DNA of 64,000 bases from Pseudomonas sp. 6D_7.1_Bac1 (GCF_025465945.1 NZ_JANLNW010000075.1:124001-188000); one strand, 5' to 3'; positions 43,679 through 52,824 are shown, counted from the first letter of the stretch. Numbers and translations: made by a program. Notes: generated from the sequence alone by a model not told the origin.

Positions 43679-44041
43679 TTGTCCAGACTCGCTGAATTTC
43701 GTGCAGCCGAAAAGGCCCTTCAAGAACAGCTCGCGCAGCTGGAATCGCTGAAGAACGACGCCGGGCTCAAGAAAGAAATCGAATTCGAAGAAAAGCTCCA
43801 GGGGCTGATGAAAACCTACGGCAAGAGCCTGCGCGACATCATCGCCATTCTTGACCCGAACCCAAAATCCAGCCTCCATCAGGCTGTCGCACCTAAAACT
43901 CGCCGCGCCCGCGTGGTCAAGGTTTATCAAAACCCGCACACCGGTGAACTGATCGAAACCAAGGGCGGCAATCACCGCGGCCTGAAGGCCTGGAAGGAAC
44001 AATATGGTGCGAGCACCGTTGACTCCTGGCTGCGCGCTTAA
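43679..44041 (+). CDS. mvaU: MvaT/MvaU-family H-NS-like xenogeneic silencer
   Basis: A 120-residue nucleoid protein that silences AT-rich foreign DNA. The N-terminal oligomerising coiled coil (LAEFRAAEKALQEQLAQLE) and the C-terminal DNA-binding part (NPHTGELIETKGGNHRGLKA) are both clear. The start is TTG at 43679, 8 bases after TTGGAG; MvaU homologues begin at exactly this point, so an upstream ATG at 43637 was rejected. MvaU rather than MvaT is inferred from the N-terminus. A strong terminator follows. Confidence 0.88.
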   Translation: MSRLAEFRAAEKALQEQLAQLESLKNDAGLKKEIEFEEKLQGLMKTYGKSLRDIIAILDPNPKSSLHQAVAPKTRRARVVKVYQNPHTGELIETKGGNHRGLKAWKEQYGASTVDSWLRA

Positions 44042-44062
44042 GCTTCCCTGCGTCCCACCAAA

Positions 44063-44087
44063 AGCCCTGCCTATGCAGGGCTTTTTA
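44063..44087 (+). terminator. Terminator of the MvaU gene
   Basis: AGCCCTGC-CTAT-GCAGGGCT followed by TTTTA. Confidence 0.88.
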
Positions 44088-44237
44088 TGCTCATCTACAC
44101 TAATGCAACGATGATCGCCGATCCAGTTGGAAACGCCCGGTAAATATCCTTAGCACCTACCTCAACTTCATGCTTAAACCCTTTGGATATTGAGCAATAA
44201 CCCTCGGCACTGAAAACACGCAGGCTGTAGCGCACTA

Positions 44238-44774
44238 CTAAAGTTTCAAACTGTTTCGCGCATCGCGTATTTCATCCTGACTAGCCGCATAAACCTCGGC
44301 CTGGCCTGCATAGGAAAAAACATAGGCCTTATCGGCATCTACCGCCGCGACTAATGTTTGCGACAACACATGTCGTCCATTCTGGGTGACCGTACAGGTG
44401 GTTTCCAGCGCTTGCAGCCGGCTCAATGTAGCGGGATGGATTTTGTTGCAAACACTTTGATAGCCGCCCTGGAAAAAATCCTTTTGCACGGACTTGCGCA
44501 TTTCCAGCAGCACGCCTTGCAAATTGACTTCATGCCCAGGCTCAACCTGGGTCATGGTCAACTCCATGACCAGCACCGGATCGCCACTTGCATCGTTTTT
44601 CACCGCCCGCTGCCTTGAAACCCTGGCCGGTGTTTGAGCTGCCGCATCATCTTGCGGCAATACTTGCACTTCCCAGCCGCTGGGCCAGGTAATCTCGGGA
44701 AGCACCGTCTCGGCACTGGCAACAGCCGAAAACAGGCAGGTCAAAACAAACAGATAGCTATACGGTCGACTCAT
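44238..44774 (-). CDS. DUF4946-type exported protein
   Basis: A 178-residue exported protein with signal peptide (SYLFVLTCLFSAVASA). Mature landmarks are WPSGWEVQVLP, SVQKDFFQGGYQSVCNKIHP and TTCTVTQNGRHVLSQTLVAA. This matches a Pseudomonas family listed as DUF4946. Two Cys (in SVCNK and TTCTV) could form a disulfide. Its role is unknown. An in-frame start 10 codons upstream is possible but would spoil the signal peptide. Confidence 0.75.
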   Translation of the reverse strand: MSRPYSYLFVLTCLFSAVASAETVLPEITWPSGWEVQVLPQDDAAAQTPARVSRQRAVKNDASGDPVLVMELTMTQVEPGHEVNLQGVLLEMRKSVQKDFFQGGYQSVCNKIHPATLSRLQALETTCTVTQNGRHVLSQTLVAAVDADKAYVFSYAGQAEVYAASQDEIRDARNSLKL

Positions 44775-44971
44775 TGCGCTAAACACTGAAGGGGCGAGCG
44801 TCAAAGTCTGAGCCCAGCCACGTCACCAGGCAATAGCCGAAGGTTTTGCTTTGGTGCAACGCGAGCCCTTGCGTATCATTGGCGCACTGCAATAAAGCCC
44901 AATCAACCGCAAGCCAAGGGACAGCTCGTTATCCCGAGCGCCGTTTGCCCCACTTTTTTTCCGGAGGGCTC

Positions 44972-45493
44972 ATGAGCCTGCACGAACTGAATACGTTCCA
45001 AGGCGTTACCGCCCAACCAGACACCGCCACGCAACAATTCGTCTTCAACCACACCATGTTGCGGGTCAAGGACATCACCAAATCCCTGGACTTCTACACG
45101 CGTATCCTCGGTTTTACGCTGGTGGAAAAGCGCGATTTCCCGGAAGCCGAGTTCAGCCTGTACTTCCTGGCACTGGTCGATAAAGCTCAGATCCCGGCCG
45201 ACGCCGCTGCACGCACCCAGTGGATGAAATCGATTCCCGGCATTCTTGAGCTGACTCACAACCACGGCACTGAGAACGACGCGGATTTCGCCTACCACAA
45301 CGGCAACACCGACCCTCGCGGTTTTGGTCATATCTGCATCTCGGTACCGGACATTCGTGCCGCTTGCGAGCGCTTCGAAGCCCTGGGCTGTGATTTCCAG
45401 AAACGCCTGAACGACGGCCGCATGAAGAGCCTGGCCTTCATCAAAGACCCGGACGCGTACTGGGTTGAAATCATTCAGCCGGCACCGCTGTAA
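44972..45493 (+). CDS. gloA: Lactoylglutathione lyase (glyoxalase I)
   Basis: A 173-residue VOC-fold enzyme that converts the methylglyoxal-glutathione adduct to S-lactoylglutathione. Metal ligands are likely His in FNHTMLRVKD, Glu in GILELTHNHG, His in GFGHICISV and Glu in YWVEIIQP. Length and the insertion before GILELTHNHG resemble the longer, Zn-type eukaryotic-like class. GGAGG lies 7 bases before the ATG at 44972. Confidence 0.92.
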   Translation: MSLHELNTFQGVTAQPDTATQQFVFNHTMLRVKDITKSLDFYTRILGFTLVEKRDFPEAEFSLYFLALVDKAQIPADAAARTQWMKSIPGILELTHNHGTENDADFAYHNGNTDPRGFGHICISVPDIRAACERFEALGCDFQKRLNDGRMKSLAFIKDPDAYWVEIIQPAPL

Positions 45494-45494
45494 A

Positions 45495-45575
45495 AAAGAT
45501 CGCAGGCTTCGCCAGCTCCTACAGAATCGAGTCTGGTCCGGCTTTTGTAGGAGCTGGCGTAGCCTGCGATCTTTT
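45495..45575. repeat. REPIN (TGTAGGAGCTGGCG type)
   Basis: aaaagatcgcaggcttcgcc and the reverse complement ending ctgcgatctttt enclose a short spacer. It is a different REP family from 27128 and 31354. It directly follows gloA. Confidence 0.9.
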
Positions 45576-45589
45576 GATTCACACACAAA

Positions 45590-45617
45590 AAAACCCCATG
45601 ATCGCTCACGGGGTTTT
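45590..45617. terminator. Bidirectional terminator between gloA and ahpF
   Basis: AAAACCCC and GGGGTTTT around a 12-base loop, with A and T runs on both sides, so it can serve the convergent genes gloA and ahpF. Confidence 0.8.
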
Positions 45618-45636
45618 ATCTTTTCAGCGTTGACGT

Positions 45637-47199
45637 TTATGCCGGGGCCGAGGTGCGGATCAGATGATCAAAAGCACTCAGCGATGCCTTGGCACCCTCG
45701 CCTACCGCAATCACGATCTGTTTGTACGGCACGGTCGTGACGTCACCGGCAGCGAACACGCCCGGTATCGAAGTCTCACCACGGTTGTCGACGATGATTT
45801 CGCCGCGCGGCGACAACTCGACGGTGCCCTTGAGCCAATCGGTGTTAGGCAACAGACCGATCTGCACGAAGATCCCTTCCAGCTCGACGCTCAAGACTTC
45901 ACCCGACTGACGATCCTTGTAGCGCAACCCGTTGACCTTCTGCCCGTCGCCCGTCACTTCAGTGGTCTGGGCGCTGGTGATGACGGTCACGTTCGGCAAG
46001 CTGTGCAACTTACGCTGCAACACCGCATCGGCACGCAACTGCACATCGAATTCCAGCAGCGTCACGTGAGCAACGATGCCAGCCAGGTCGATGGCCGCTT
46101 CGACACCCGAGTTACCACCACCAATCACTGCAACGCGCTTGCCTTTGAACAGCGGGCCGTCGCAGTGCGGGCAGTACGCCACGCCTTTGTTACGGTATTG
46201 CTGCTCGCCCGGGACGTTCATTTCACGCCAGCGAGCACCGGTCGCGAGAATCACGGTCCTGGCTTTCAGTGAAGCGCCGCTGGCGAATTTGATCTCGTGC
46301 AACTCACCGCTCCTGCCCGGCAGCAACTTGTCGGCGCGTTGCAGGTTCATGATGTCGACGTCGTATTGCTTGACATGTTCTTCCAGCGCAACAGCGAGCT
46401 TCGGCCCTTCAGTCTCCTGTACCGAAATAAAGTTTTCGATGGCCATGGTGTCCAGCACCTGACCACCAAAACGCTCGGCCGCAACGCCGGTACGAATGCC
46501 TTTACGGGCCGCGTAGATTGCCGCCGAAGCACCGGCCGGTCCACCACCGACGACCAGTACGTCAAAGGCTTCTTTGGCGCTGATCTTCTCGGCCTGACGT
46601 TCGATACCGCTGGTGTCGATCTTGGCGATGATTTCTTCCAGGCCCATGCGGCCCTGACCGAAGTTCACGCCGTTCAGGTAAACGCTGGGCACGGCCATGA
46701 TCTGACGATCGTTGACTTCGTCCTGGAACAACGCGCCGTCAATAGCAACGTGACGGATGTTCGGGTTAAGCACCGCCATCAGGTTCAGCGCCTGGACCAC
46801 GTCCGGGCAGTTCTGGCACGACAGCGAGAAGTAGGTCTCGAAGTTGAACTCGCCTTTGAGCGAGCGGATCTGCTCGATCACTTCACTACTGGCCTTCGAA
46901 GGGTGACCGCCGACTTGCAGCAAAGCCAATACCAACGAAGTGAATTCATGGCCCATGGGGATGCCGGCGAAACGCAGGCTGATATCGCTTCCCGGGCGAT
47001 TCAACGAGAACGATGGCTTGCGCACATCGGTACCGTTGTCGAGCAAGGTAATCTGCTGGGAAAGACTGGCAACGTCTTTGAGTAACGCGAGCATTTCCTG
47101 GGATTTCGCACCGTCGTCGAGGGAGGCGACGATCTCGATCGGCTGGGTGACCCGTTCCAGGTATGACTTCAACTGAGCTTTAAGATTGGCGTCCAACAT
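45637..47199 (-). CDS. ahpF: Alkyl hydroperoxide reductase subunit F
   Basis: A 520-residue flavin disulfide reductase that passes electrons from NADH to AhpC. The N-terminal thioredoxin-fold part has the redox pair SCQNC; the thioredoxin-reductase-like part has VVGGGPAGASAAIYAAR for FAD, CPHCDGPLFKGK (active-site C-x-x-C) and a second nucleotide motif VIGGGNSGVEAAID. The ATG at 47199 begins the family N-terminus. It is downstream of ahpC in the same direction, beyond a terminator, so part of its transcription may be separate. Confidence 0.96.
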   Translation of the reverse strand: MLDANLKAQLKSYLERVTQPIEIVASLDDGAKSQEMLALLKDVASLSQQITLLDNGTDVRKPSFSLNRPGSDISLRFAGIPMGHEFTSLVLALLQVGGHPSKASSEVIEQIRSLKGEFNFETYFSLSCQNCPDVVQALNLMAVLNPNIRHVAIDGALFQDEVNDRQIMAVPSVYLNGVNFGQGRMGLEEIIAKIDTSGIERQAEKISAKEAFDVLVVGGGPAGASAAIYAARKGIRTGVAAERFGGQVLDTMAIENFISVQETEGPKLAVALEEHVKQYDVDIMNLQRADKLLPGRSGELHEIKFASGASLKARTVILATGARWREMNVPGEQQYRNKGVAYCPHCDGPLFKGKRVAVIGGGNSGVEAAIDLAGIVAHVTLLEFDVQLRADAVLQRKLHSLPNVTVITSAQTTEVTGDGQKVNGLRYKDRQSGEVLSVELEGIFVQIGLLPNTDWLKGTVELSPRGEIIVDNRGETSIPGVFAAGDVTTVPYKQIVIAVGEGAKASLSAFDHLIRTSAPA

Positions 47200-47238
47200 A
47201 CGGGCGATTTCCATGCTTTTGAATACGGTAGAAAAAAC

Positions 47239-47272
47239 AACGCCCGAGCGAATCTCGCCCGGGCGTTATTTT
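47239..47272 (-). terminator. Terminator between ahpC and ahpF
   Basis: On the minus strand, AACGCCCGGGCGA-GAT-TCGCTCGGGCGTT with one mismatch, then GTTTTTTC. It lies after ahpC and before the ahpF start, so ahpF gets reduced read-through. Confidence 0.85.
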
Positions 47273-47324
47273 GGGCGGTGCAGCTTACTAAGTGCGGATT
47301 ACCGCTCTTGAGTGGCTCACAGAC

Positions 47325-47888
47325 TTAGATCTTGCCGACCAGGTCCAGAGACGGCGCCAGAGTGGCCTCGCCTTCTTTCCATTTGGCTGGGCAGACTTCG
47401 CCTGGGTGAGCAGCGACGTATTGAGCAGCCTTGATTTTGCGCAGCAGCTCGGAAGCGTCACGGCCAACGCCGCCGTCGTTCAGTTCGACGATTTTGATCT
47501 GGCCTTCAGGGTTGATCACGAAAGTGCCGCGGTCAGCCAGACCGACTTCTTCGATCAGCACGTCGAAGTTGCGGGAGATGACGTGGGTCGGGTCGCCGAT
47601 CATTGTGTACCGGATTTTTTCGATTGCAGGCGAAGTGTTGTGCCATGCAGCGTGGGCAAAGTGGGTGTCGGTCGACACGCTGTAGATTTCTACGCCCAGC
47701 TTCTGGAACTCGGCGTAGTTGTCAGCCAGGTCTTCCAGTTCGGTTGGGCAAACGAAGGTGAAGTCGGCTGGGTAGAAGAACACTACAGACCATTTGCCTT
47801 TCAGATCGGCGTCCGACACTTCGACGAAGTGGCCGTTTTTGTACGCGGTAGCTTTGAACGGTTTTACTTGGCTGTTGATGATAGGCAT
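47325..47888 (-). CDS. ahpC: Alkyl hydroperoxide reductase subunit C (peroxiredoxin)
   Basis: A 187-residue typical 2-Cys peroxiredoxin. The peroxidatic Cys is in FTFVCPTELED and the resolving Cys in GEVCPAKWKEG. It reduces hydrogen peroxide and alkyl hydroperoxides and is recycled by AhpF. A 279-base leader (47889-48167) contains short inverted repeats and probably its promoter and OxyR control region; no exact OxyR consensus was recognised. Confidence 0.97.
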   Translation of the reverse strand: MPIINSQVKPFKATAYKNGHFVEVSDADLKGKWSVVFFYPADFTFVCPTELEDLADNYAEFQKLGVEIYSVSTDTHFAHAAWHNTSPAIEKIRYTMIGDPTHVISRNFDVLIEEVGLADRGTFVINPEGQIKIVELNDGGVGRDASELLRKIKAAQYVAAHPGEVCPAKWKEGEATLAPSLDLVGKI

Positions 47889-48167
47889 CGTTGACTCTCC
47901 GTCAGGGTTGAAAAGTTGATGAAGTGAATCCTACCCAGTCGATCGCCTGATGGCTCATTGGCAAACCTGATGCTGCTAATTGGTTTTCGCTATTAGCCAA
48001 CACTATTAATAGAAGAAAACCGTATCTACTCACCAACGACTTTTTTTAGCGATCCGGGCCATCCCGAGAAACGGGCTGGCTTCAACATAGCGCATGGCAG
48101 CGCAGCAGCATCTGGCGTGCGCTATTAACACAGAGCCAGACACAGCTTCAGAGGCACTAAAAGATGA

Positions 48168-49526
48168 TTAACCCGCTACCGGCGTGCGCATGGTGACGAA
48201 TTCTTCGGCAGCAGTAGGATGCACGCCGATGGTTTCGTCGAAATCGCGCTTGGTGGCGCCAGCCTTCAAGGCAATCGCCAGGCCCTGAACGATCTCACCC
48301 GCGTCCGGACCGACCATGTGGCAACCCAGGACCTTGTCGGTCTTGGCGTCCACCACCAGCTTCATCAGCGTGCGCTCCTGGCACTCGGTCAAGGTCAGCT
48401 TCATCGGCCGGAAACGGCTTTCGAAAATCTGTACCTCATAGCCTTCTTCCCTGGCCTGCTCTTCACTCAGGCCGACAGTGCCGATGGTCGGCAAGCTGAA
48501 TACGGCGGTGGGAATCATCTTGTAGTCGACCAGACGATACTGCTCCGGCTTGAACAGCCGACGCGCCACCGCCATGCCTTCAGCCAGGGCCACTGGCGTC
48601 AGTTGCACACGACCGATCACATCGCCAATCGCCAGAATCGACGGTTCAGCGGTTTGGTATTGCTCGTCGACTTCGACAAAACCTTTCTTGTCGAGCGTGA
48701 CCTGGGTGTTTTCCAACCCAAGGTTGTCCACCATTGGACGACGACCCGTGGCGTAGAACACGCAGTCCGTCTGCAACTCGCGACCATCTTTGAGGGTCAC
48801 GCTCAAACTGCCGTCGACCTGCTTTTCAATGCGCTCGATGTCGGCATTGAATTGCAGATTCATCCCGCGCTTGGTCAATTCTTCCTGTAAATGCTTGCGT
48901 ACCGCACCGTCGAAGCCGCGCAGAAACAGGTCACCGCGATACAACAACGTGGTTTCGGCGCCCAGACCGTGGAAAATCCCGGCGAACTCTACGGCGATAT
49001 AACCGCCGCCGACCACCAGAACACGCTTGGGCAGTTCTTTGAGGAAGAAGGCCTGGTTGGAGCTGATGGCGTGCTCATGCCCAGGAATCTCGGGGATCTG
49101 CGGCCAGCCGCCCGTGGCAACCAGAATGTGTTTGGCGGTATGGCGCTCGCCATTGATCTCGACCTCATGCGGGCCAACGATTTTGGCGTGACCTTCATGT
49201 AAGGTCACACCGCTTGCGACCAGCAGGTTGCGGTAGATATCGTTCAGACGATTGATCTCGCGATCCTTGTTGGCGATCAGCGTTGCCCAATCGAAATTTG
49301 CCTCCCCCAACGACCAGCCAAAGCCCTGCGACTGCTCGAAGTCTTCGGCGAAATGCGCACCGTAGACCAGCAGTTTTTTCGGAACGCAGCCAACGTTAAC
49401 GCAGGTTCCGCCCAGATAGCGGCTCTCGGCCACGGCCACTTTCGCGCCGAAACCTGCAGCGAAGCGTGCTGCACGTACGCCGCCAGAACCGGCGCCAATC
49501 ACATAAAGGTCAAAATCGTAGGCCAT
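48168..49526 (-). CDS. gor: Glutathione-disulfide reductase
   Basis: A 452-residue FAD-dependent reductase that regenerates GSH with NADPH. The redox disulfide is in GGTCVNVGCVPKKL, the FAD motif is VIGAGSGGVRAARFA, and the C-terminal base lies in GVHPTAAEEFVT. It is next to ahpC/ahpF though in its own unit, giving a local cluster of thiol defence genes with gloA. Confidence 0.95.
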   Translation of the reverse strand: MAYDFDLYVIGAGSGGVRAARFAAGFGAKVAVAESRYLGGTCVNVGCVPKKLLVYGAHFAEDFEQSQGFGWSLGEANFDWATLIANKDREINRLNDIYRNLLVASGVTLHEGHAKIVGPHEVEINGERHTAKHILVATGGWPQIPEIPGHEHAISSNQAFFLKELPKRVLVVGGGYIAVEFAGIFHGLGAETTLLYRGDLFLRGFDGAVRKHLQEELTKRGMNLQFNADIERIEKQVDGSLSVTLKDGRELQTDCVFYATGRRPMVDNLGLENTQVTLDKKGFVEVDEQYQTAEPSILAIGDVIGRVQLTPVALAEGMAVARRLFKPEQYRLVDYKMIPTAVFSLPTIGTVGLSEEQAREEGYEVQIFESRFRPMKLTLTECQERTLMKLVVDAKTDKVLGCHMVGPDAGEIVQGLAIALKAGATKRDFDETIGVHPTAAEEFVTMRTPVAG

Positions 49527-49604
49527 TTCAATCTCCTCGGCAGGCCACCAGCATACCCGCTGCAGCTTTCTCGGTCAGCGCTGCGAATTACATGGGGCCG
49601 GAAA

Positions 49605-49631
49605 ATGAAAAAGCCACCCGAAGGTGGCTTT
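49605..49631 (-). terminator. Terminator of galU
   Basis: On the minus strand, AAAGCCACC-TTCG-GGTGGCTTT followed by TTCATTTTC, 23 bases after the galU stop. Confidence 0.85.
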
Positions 49632-49654
49632 CAGAACAAAACAGCGAAGCGCTC

Positions 49655-50494
49655 TTAGTAAGCCTTGCCCGTCTTGTAGAAGTGTTCGAAGCAGAAGTTG
49701 GTCGCTTCGATGTAGCCTTCAGCGCCACCGCAGTCAAAACGCGTGCCCTTGAACTTGTAGGCAATCACGCAACCGTCTTGCGCCTGCTTCATCAGGGCGT
49801 CGGTGATCTGAATCTCGCCGCCTTTGCCAGGCTCGGTTTCTTCGATCAACTTGAAGATGTCCGGAGTCAGGATGTAACGACCAATGATCGCCAGGTTGGA
49901 TGGAGCGTCTTCCGGCTTTGGTTTCTCGACCATGTTGCGTACGCGATACAGGTCATCACCGATCAGATCGCCAGCGATCACGCCGTATTTGTGAGTTTCC
50001 TGTGGGTCGACTTCCTGGATCGCCACGATGGTGCAACGGTACTGTTTGTACAGTTTGACCATCTGGGTCAGTACGCCGTCGCCTTCCAGGTTGACGCACA
50101 AGTCGTCCGCCAGCACGACCGCGAACGGTTCGTCACCGATCAATGGACGACCGGTCAGAATCGCGTGACCCAGGCCTTTCATTTCGGTTTGACGGGTGTA
50201 GGAGAACGAGCACTCATCGAGCAGCTTGCGGATGCCGACCAGGTACTTCTCTTTATCAGTCCCTTTGATCTGGTTTTCCAGCTCATAGGAGATGTCGAAG
50301 TGGTCTTCCAGGGCGCGCTTGCCACGACCGGTAACGATGGAGATTTCTGTCAAACCAGCGTCCAGCGCTTCTTCAACGCCGTACTGGATCAGTGGCTTGT
50401 TCACCACCGGCAGCATTTCTTTAGGCATGGCTTTAGTCGCTGGCAGGAAGCGAGTACCGTAACCGGCTGCTGGGAACAAGCATTTCTTGATCAT
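49655..50494 (-). CDS. galU: UTP-glucose-1-phosphate uridylyltransferase
   Basis: A 279-residue enzyme making UDP-glucose for lipopolysaccharide and exopolysaccharide. The nucleotide-binding start is FPAAGYGTRFLPATKAMPKE; the catalytic segment VEKPKPEDAPSNLAIIGRYI and the sugar-binding GGEIQITDAL are standard. Full length. Confidence 0.96.
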   Translation of the reverse strand: MIKKCLFPAAGYGTRFLPATKAMPKEMLPVVNKPLIQYGVEEALDAGLTEISIVTGRGKRALEDHFDISYELENQIKGTDKEKYLVGIRKLLDECSFSYTRQTEMKGLGHAILTGRPLIGDEPFAVVLADDLCVNLEGDGVLTQMVKLYKQYRCTIVAIQEVDPQETHKYGVIAGDLIGDDLYRVRNMVEKPKPEDAPSNLAIIGRYILTPDIFKLIEETEPGKGGEIQITDALMKQAQDGCVIAYKFKGTRFDCGGAEGYIEATNFCFEHFYKTGKAY

Positions 50495-50750
50495 AAAAGT
50501 CCTTGAAAGGGCTGTGTGTACGAGTTTCGGCGCAGTCTAATCAGGCGGCGAGCACCTTACAATGCCCCACGCTGGCTAACCGATGCCATCATAGAGAAAT
50601 ATTCCAGCGGATAGTTCCGTAGCGACGCATTTATGGCCTCCAGGCCAACGCTTGCGGAACAACGCAAAGGCTTCACTTTAGACCAGTGAACGCAACCAGG
50701 CACTTTTCCAGTTATCATTGCGCGATTGAACCAGCCAACGAGGCAGATAG

Positions 50751-50939
50751 ATGTCGGCAGCAAAAAGCGTGAACGGTTACCTGATCAATCAGGCTAAAGA
50801 CGGCCAATGGTGGGTTGACAGCACCGGTGGCGAAAACATCGCCGGGCCTTTCCCCACCGAAGCATTGGCGATTGAAGTGGCCTCGGTGCTGCAAGACACC
50901 CCGCCTGCGCCCAAGCGTCGCGGCGCCAAGCCTGAGTAA
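50751..50939 (+). CDS. Small conserved hypothetical protein
   Basis: A 62-residue protein (NGYLINQAKDGQWWVDSTGG, then EALAIEVASVLQD) with a basic proline-rich end. GAGGCAG precedes the ATG. The compact beta-beta-alpha pattern recalls other short Pseudomonas proteins of unknown role. A terminator follows at once. Confidence 0.7.
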   Translation: MSAAKSVNGYLINQAKDGQWWVDSTGGENIAGPFPTEALAIEVASVLQDTPPAPKRRGAKPE

Positions 50940-50952
50940 CACCGCCACCCCA

Positions 50953-50982
50953 AAGAGCCCTGCCAACGCGCAGGGCTCTTTT
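50953..50982 (+). terminator. Terminator after the 62-residue gene
   Basis: AAGAGCCCTG-CCAACGCG-CAGGGCTCTT and then TTGCG. Confidence 0.85.
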
Positions 50983-51077
50983 GCGTTTGTCTGTACCGAA
51001 ATGGCCATTCGCTATAGCATCTCGCCGAAGGGCGACTCGTGCCCTTTACGCCCTTTCCACTCGCTGATGACCACCCC

Positions 51078-51359
51078 ATGAAAAAATATCTGGCTCTGAT
51101 TGCGGTATTGGCCTTGAGCGGATGCGCCACCGCGTCAAAAACCTACCTGGATGACGGCGAGCAGGGTCTGTCGATCGACTGCTCGGGCGAAGCCAATTCC
51201 TGGGCCAAGTGCTACGAGAAAGCTGATGCTTCCTGCGCCGGAACCGGCTATCGGATCATTGGCACCGACGGCACGCCAGCCACCAAGGAAAGCGACAAGA
51301 CCCTGGGCCTCGATGTTGGTAACTTCAAGAGCCGCAGTGTCGTGGTGGTGTGTAAGTAA
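51078..51359 (+). CDS. Small lipoprotein
   Basis: A 93-residue protein with a lipobox (VLALSGC; Cys16) after a short hydrophobic segment, so it should be lipid-anchored. The mature part has two or three further Cys (DCSGEANSWAKCYEKADASC) and ends SRSVVVVCK, the pattern of small outer-membrane lipoproteins in Pseudomonas. Function is unknown. Confidence 0.75.
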   Translation: MKKYLALIAVLALSGCATASKTYLDDGEQGLSIDCSGEANSWAKCYEKADASCAGTGYRIIGTDGTPATKESDKTLGLDVGNFKSRSVVVVCK

Positions 51360-51380
51360 CCGGCAAACCGCTGTTGGCCG

Positions 51381-51611
51381 TTACATGTGAATTTCAGCGA
51401 ATTTGATCCCGAGGCCACGCACCGTCTCGATCAAATCATCCAGCTGGCTGAAGGACTCGACCTCGTCGTTTTCATCCACCAGGAAATAACTGCGCCCTGC
51501 ACTTTTCTTGAAGAACACGATCCATTCCCCGGAATTTGCCGGATTTTGAATCACATGGGTCGCAGAGATGTGCCCCTCTGCATGCCGCTCTCTTACTTGC
51601 TCTCGCTTCAT
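51381..51611 (-). CDS. Small conserved hypothetical protein
   Basis: A 76-residue protein (REQVRERHAEGHISATHVIQ, then SGEWIVFFKKSAGRSYFLVD). The ATG at 51611 has TGGAG before it and is preferred over two ATGs further upstream. Similar proteins in Pseudomonas have been labelled as plasmid-replication related without evidence. It is convergent with the small lipoprotein gene. Confidence 0.65.
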   Translation of the reverse strand: MKREQVRERHAEGHISATHVIQNPANSGEWIVFFKKSAGRSYFLVDENDEVESFSQLDDLIETVRGLGIKFAEIHM

Positions 51612-51747
51612 TGGCCACTCCATAAATGACAATACCGCCAAAGCGCTGGCCCGGACGGCATTGTGTCGATGGGCGACAGTTTATCGGGCGATAGGGTCAA
51701 TCAGCTAATTTCACATTCAGCGAGCGAGGGGGAAATCGCCAAAAAAA

Positions 51748-52101
51748 CTATGAGCCAGAGATGCACTTGTTGGCCGCGTCCTGCACATCCCCAGGCCGAA
51801 ACGGCACATTGGACATGCTCTCGTGGAGCTTGATGCTGCTACCGCCAGATCGCTCTTCGATATCGAATACCGCTGCAGGGCCTGCGGACAGTTTTCCAGG
51901 AACAATGACCTGCACGCCATCCTTATGCGGCTCCATCTGTAGCGGCCCACGGCTCTTGGCCAGCTTACCGGCCACGCAGTTGGCGTACTCCTGGGGCTTT
52001 TTCCCCGAGATCACATTCATGGTCGGCAGCGTCTGATTAATGTCCGAGACTGTCGCACAACCACTTATTGCCAACGCCAGTACCAAAACGCCCCGTTTCA
52101 T
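51748..52101 (-). CDS. Small lipoprotein
   Basis: A 117-residue lipoprotein precursor with lipobox LAISGC (Cys13). The mature part (LPTMNVISGKKPQEYANCVA, ending AANKCISGS) has two Cys. AGGA precedes the ATG. Its role is unknown. The gap of about 210 bases to the DUF1883 gene has no recognisable element. Confidence 0.7.
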   Translation of the reverse strand: MKRGVLVLALAISGCATVSDINQTLPTMNVISGKKPQEYANCVAGKLAKSRGPLQMEPHKDGVQVIVPGKLSAGPAAVFDIEERSGGSSIKLHESMSNVPFRPGDVQDAANKCISGS

Positions 52102-52315
52102 ATAAATCCTCCAATAAAGACCCTCCTCCGACAGCACAAATACTGTTTTTCTCCGAGGACCGCTGCTTTATCACTCATAAAAACCCGAATAACTGTTTTT
52201 AATTGTCAAAGCGGCCAGCGGCAACCCAATAATAAACCGTTCGGGCTGATAAACTGCGCCATCGCCCATGCTATCGTTTTGATTTAGTAGAAAAAGCCCT
52301 TCTGGAGGCGCCCCC

Positions 52316-52618
52316 ATGAAATTTATCCACCAGCGCGAGCACCTCAACGAAGATGACATCGTTGTCATTCAATGCTCCCAAATGTGCAACATCCGCCTCA
52401 TGAACGACGCCAATTTTCGCAGTTTCAAGAATGGCGGCCGCCATACCTACCACGGCGGCGCATTCGACACCTTCCCTGCGAAGATCACCGCGCCGAGCAC
52501 CGGTTTCTGGAACATCACCATCGACACGGTCAACCGCCGGCCGATCAGCGTGACCCGCAAACCGACCCTGACTCACTCGATCAAAATCATCCGCCGGTCC
52601 AGCTCGAAACTCAGCTGA
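52316..52618 (+). CDS. DUF1883 protein
   Basis: A 100-residue protein with the DUF1883 pattern: MKFIHQREHLNEDDIVVIQC, NGGRHTYHGGAFDTFPAKIT and STGFWNITIDTVN. The beta-sandwich-like spacing suggests a ligand-binding module. GGAGGCG lies before the ATG. The next small gene starts 36 bases later and is probably co-transcribed. Confidence 0.85.
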   Translation: MKFIHQREHLNEDDIVVIQCSQMCNIRLMNDANFRSFKNGGRHTYHGGAFDTFPAKITAPSTGFWNITIDTVNRRPISVTRKPTLTHSIKIIRRSSSKLS

Positions 52619-52653
52619 CACTCCAGCCCGCACTGCGACAGACAGGTACGACC

Positions 52654-52824
52654 GTGGCCCAAACGACCAAGTACGTCATCAAATACAAACTCAACGGCGA
52701 GCGCCGCTTCGAGTTCGCCCAGCTTGAGAATGGCACCGAAGCCGAGGCCAAGGCCGCGCTCGCAGCCATTCATGGGGAAACGTCAGACATCATCAGCGAT
52801 ATCAGCGTGAGCAAAGCGCTGTAA
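52654..52824 (+). CDS. Small hypothetical protein with GTG start
   Basis: Fifty-six residues (KYVIKYKLNGERRFEFAQLE, then EAKAALAAIHGETSDIISDI) starting with GTG at 52654. The sequence shows a beta-hairpin followed by a helix. The ribosome-binding site is weak (ACAGGT). It follows DUF1883 by 36 bases. The frame is open further upstream, but inside DUF1883 that part is a shadow. Confidence 0.6.
   Translation: MAQTTKYVIKYKLNGERRFEFAQLENGTEAEAKAALAAIHGETSDIISDISVSKAL

Noticed and set aside
47889..48012. Possible OxyR box before ahpC
   Set aside because: Half-site spacing is 6 rather than the 7 of the consensus as I know it; kept only as a low-interest observation.
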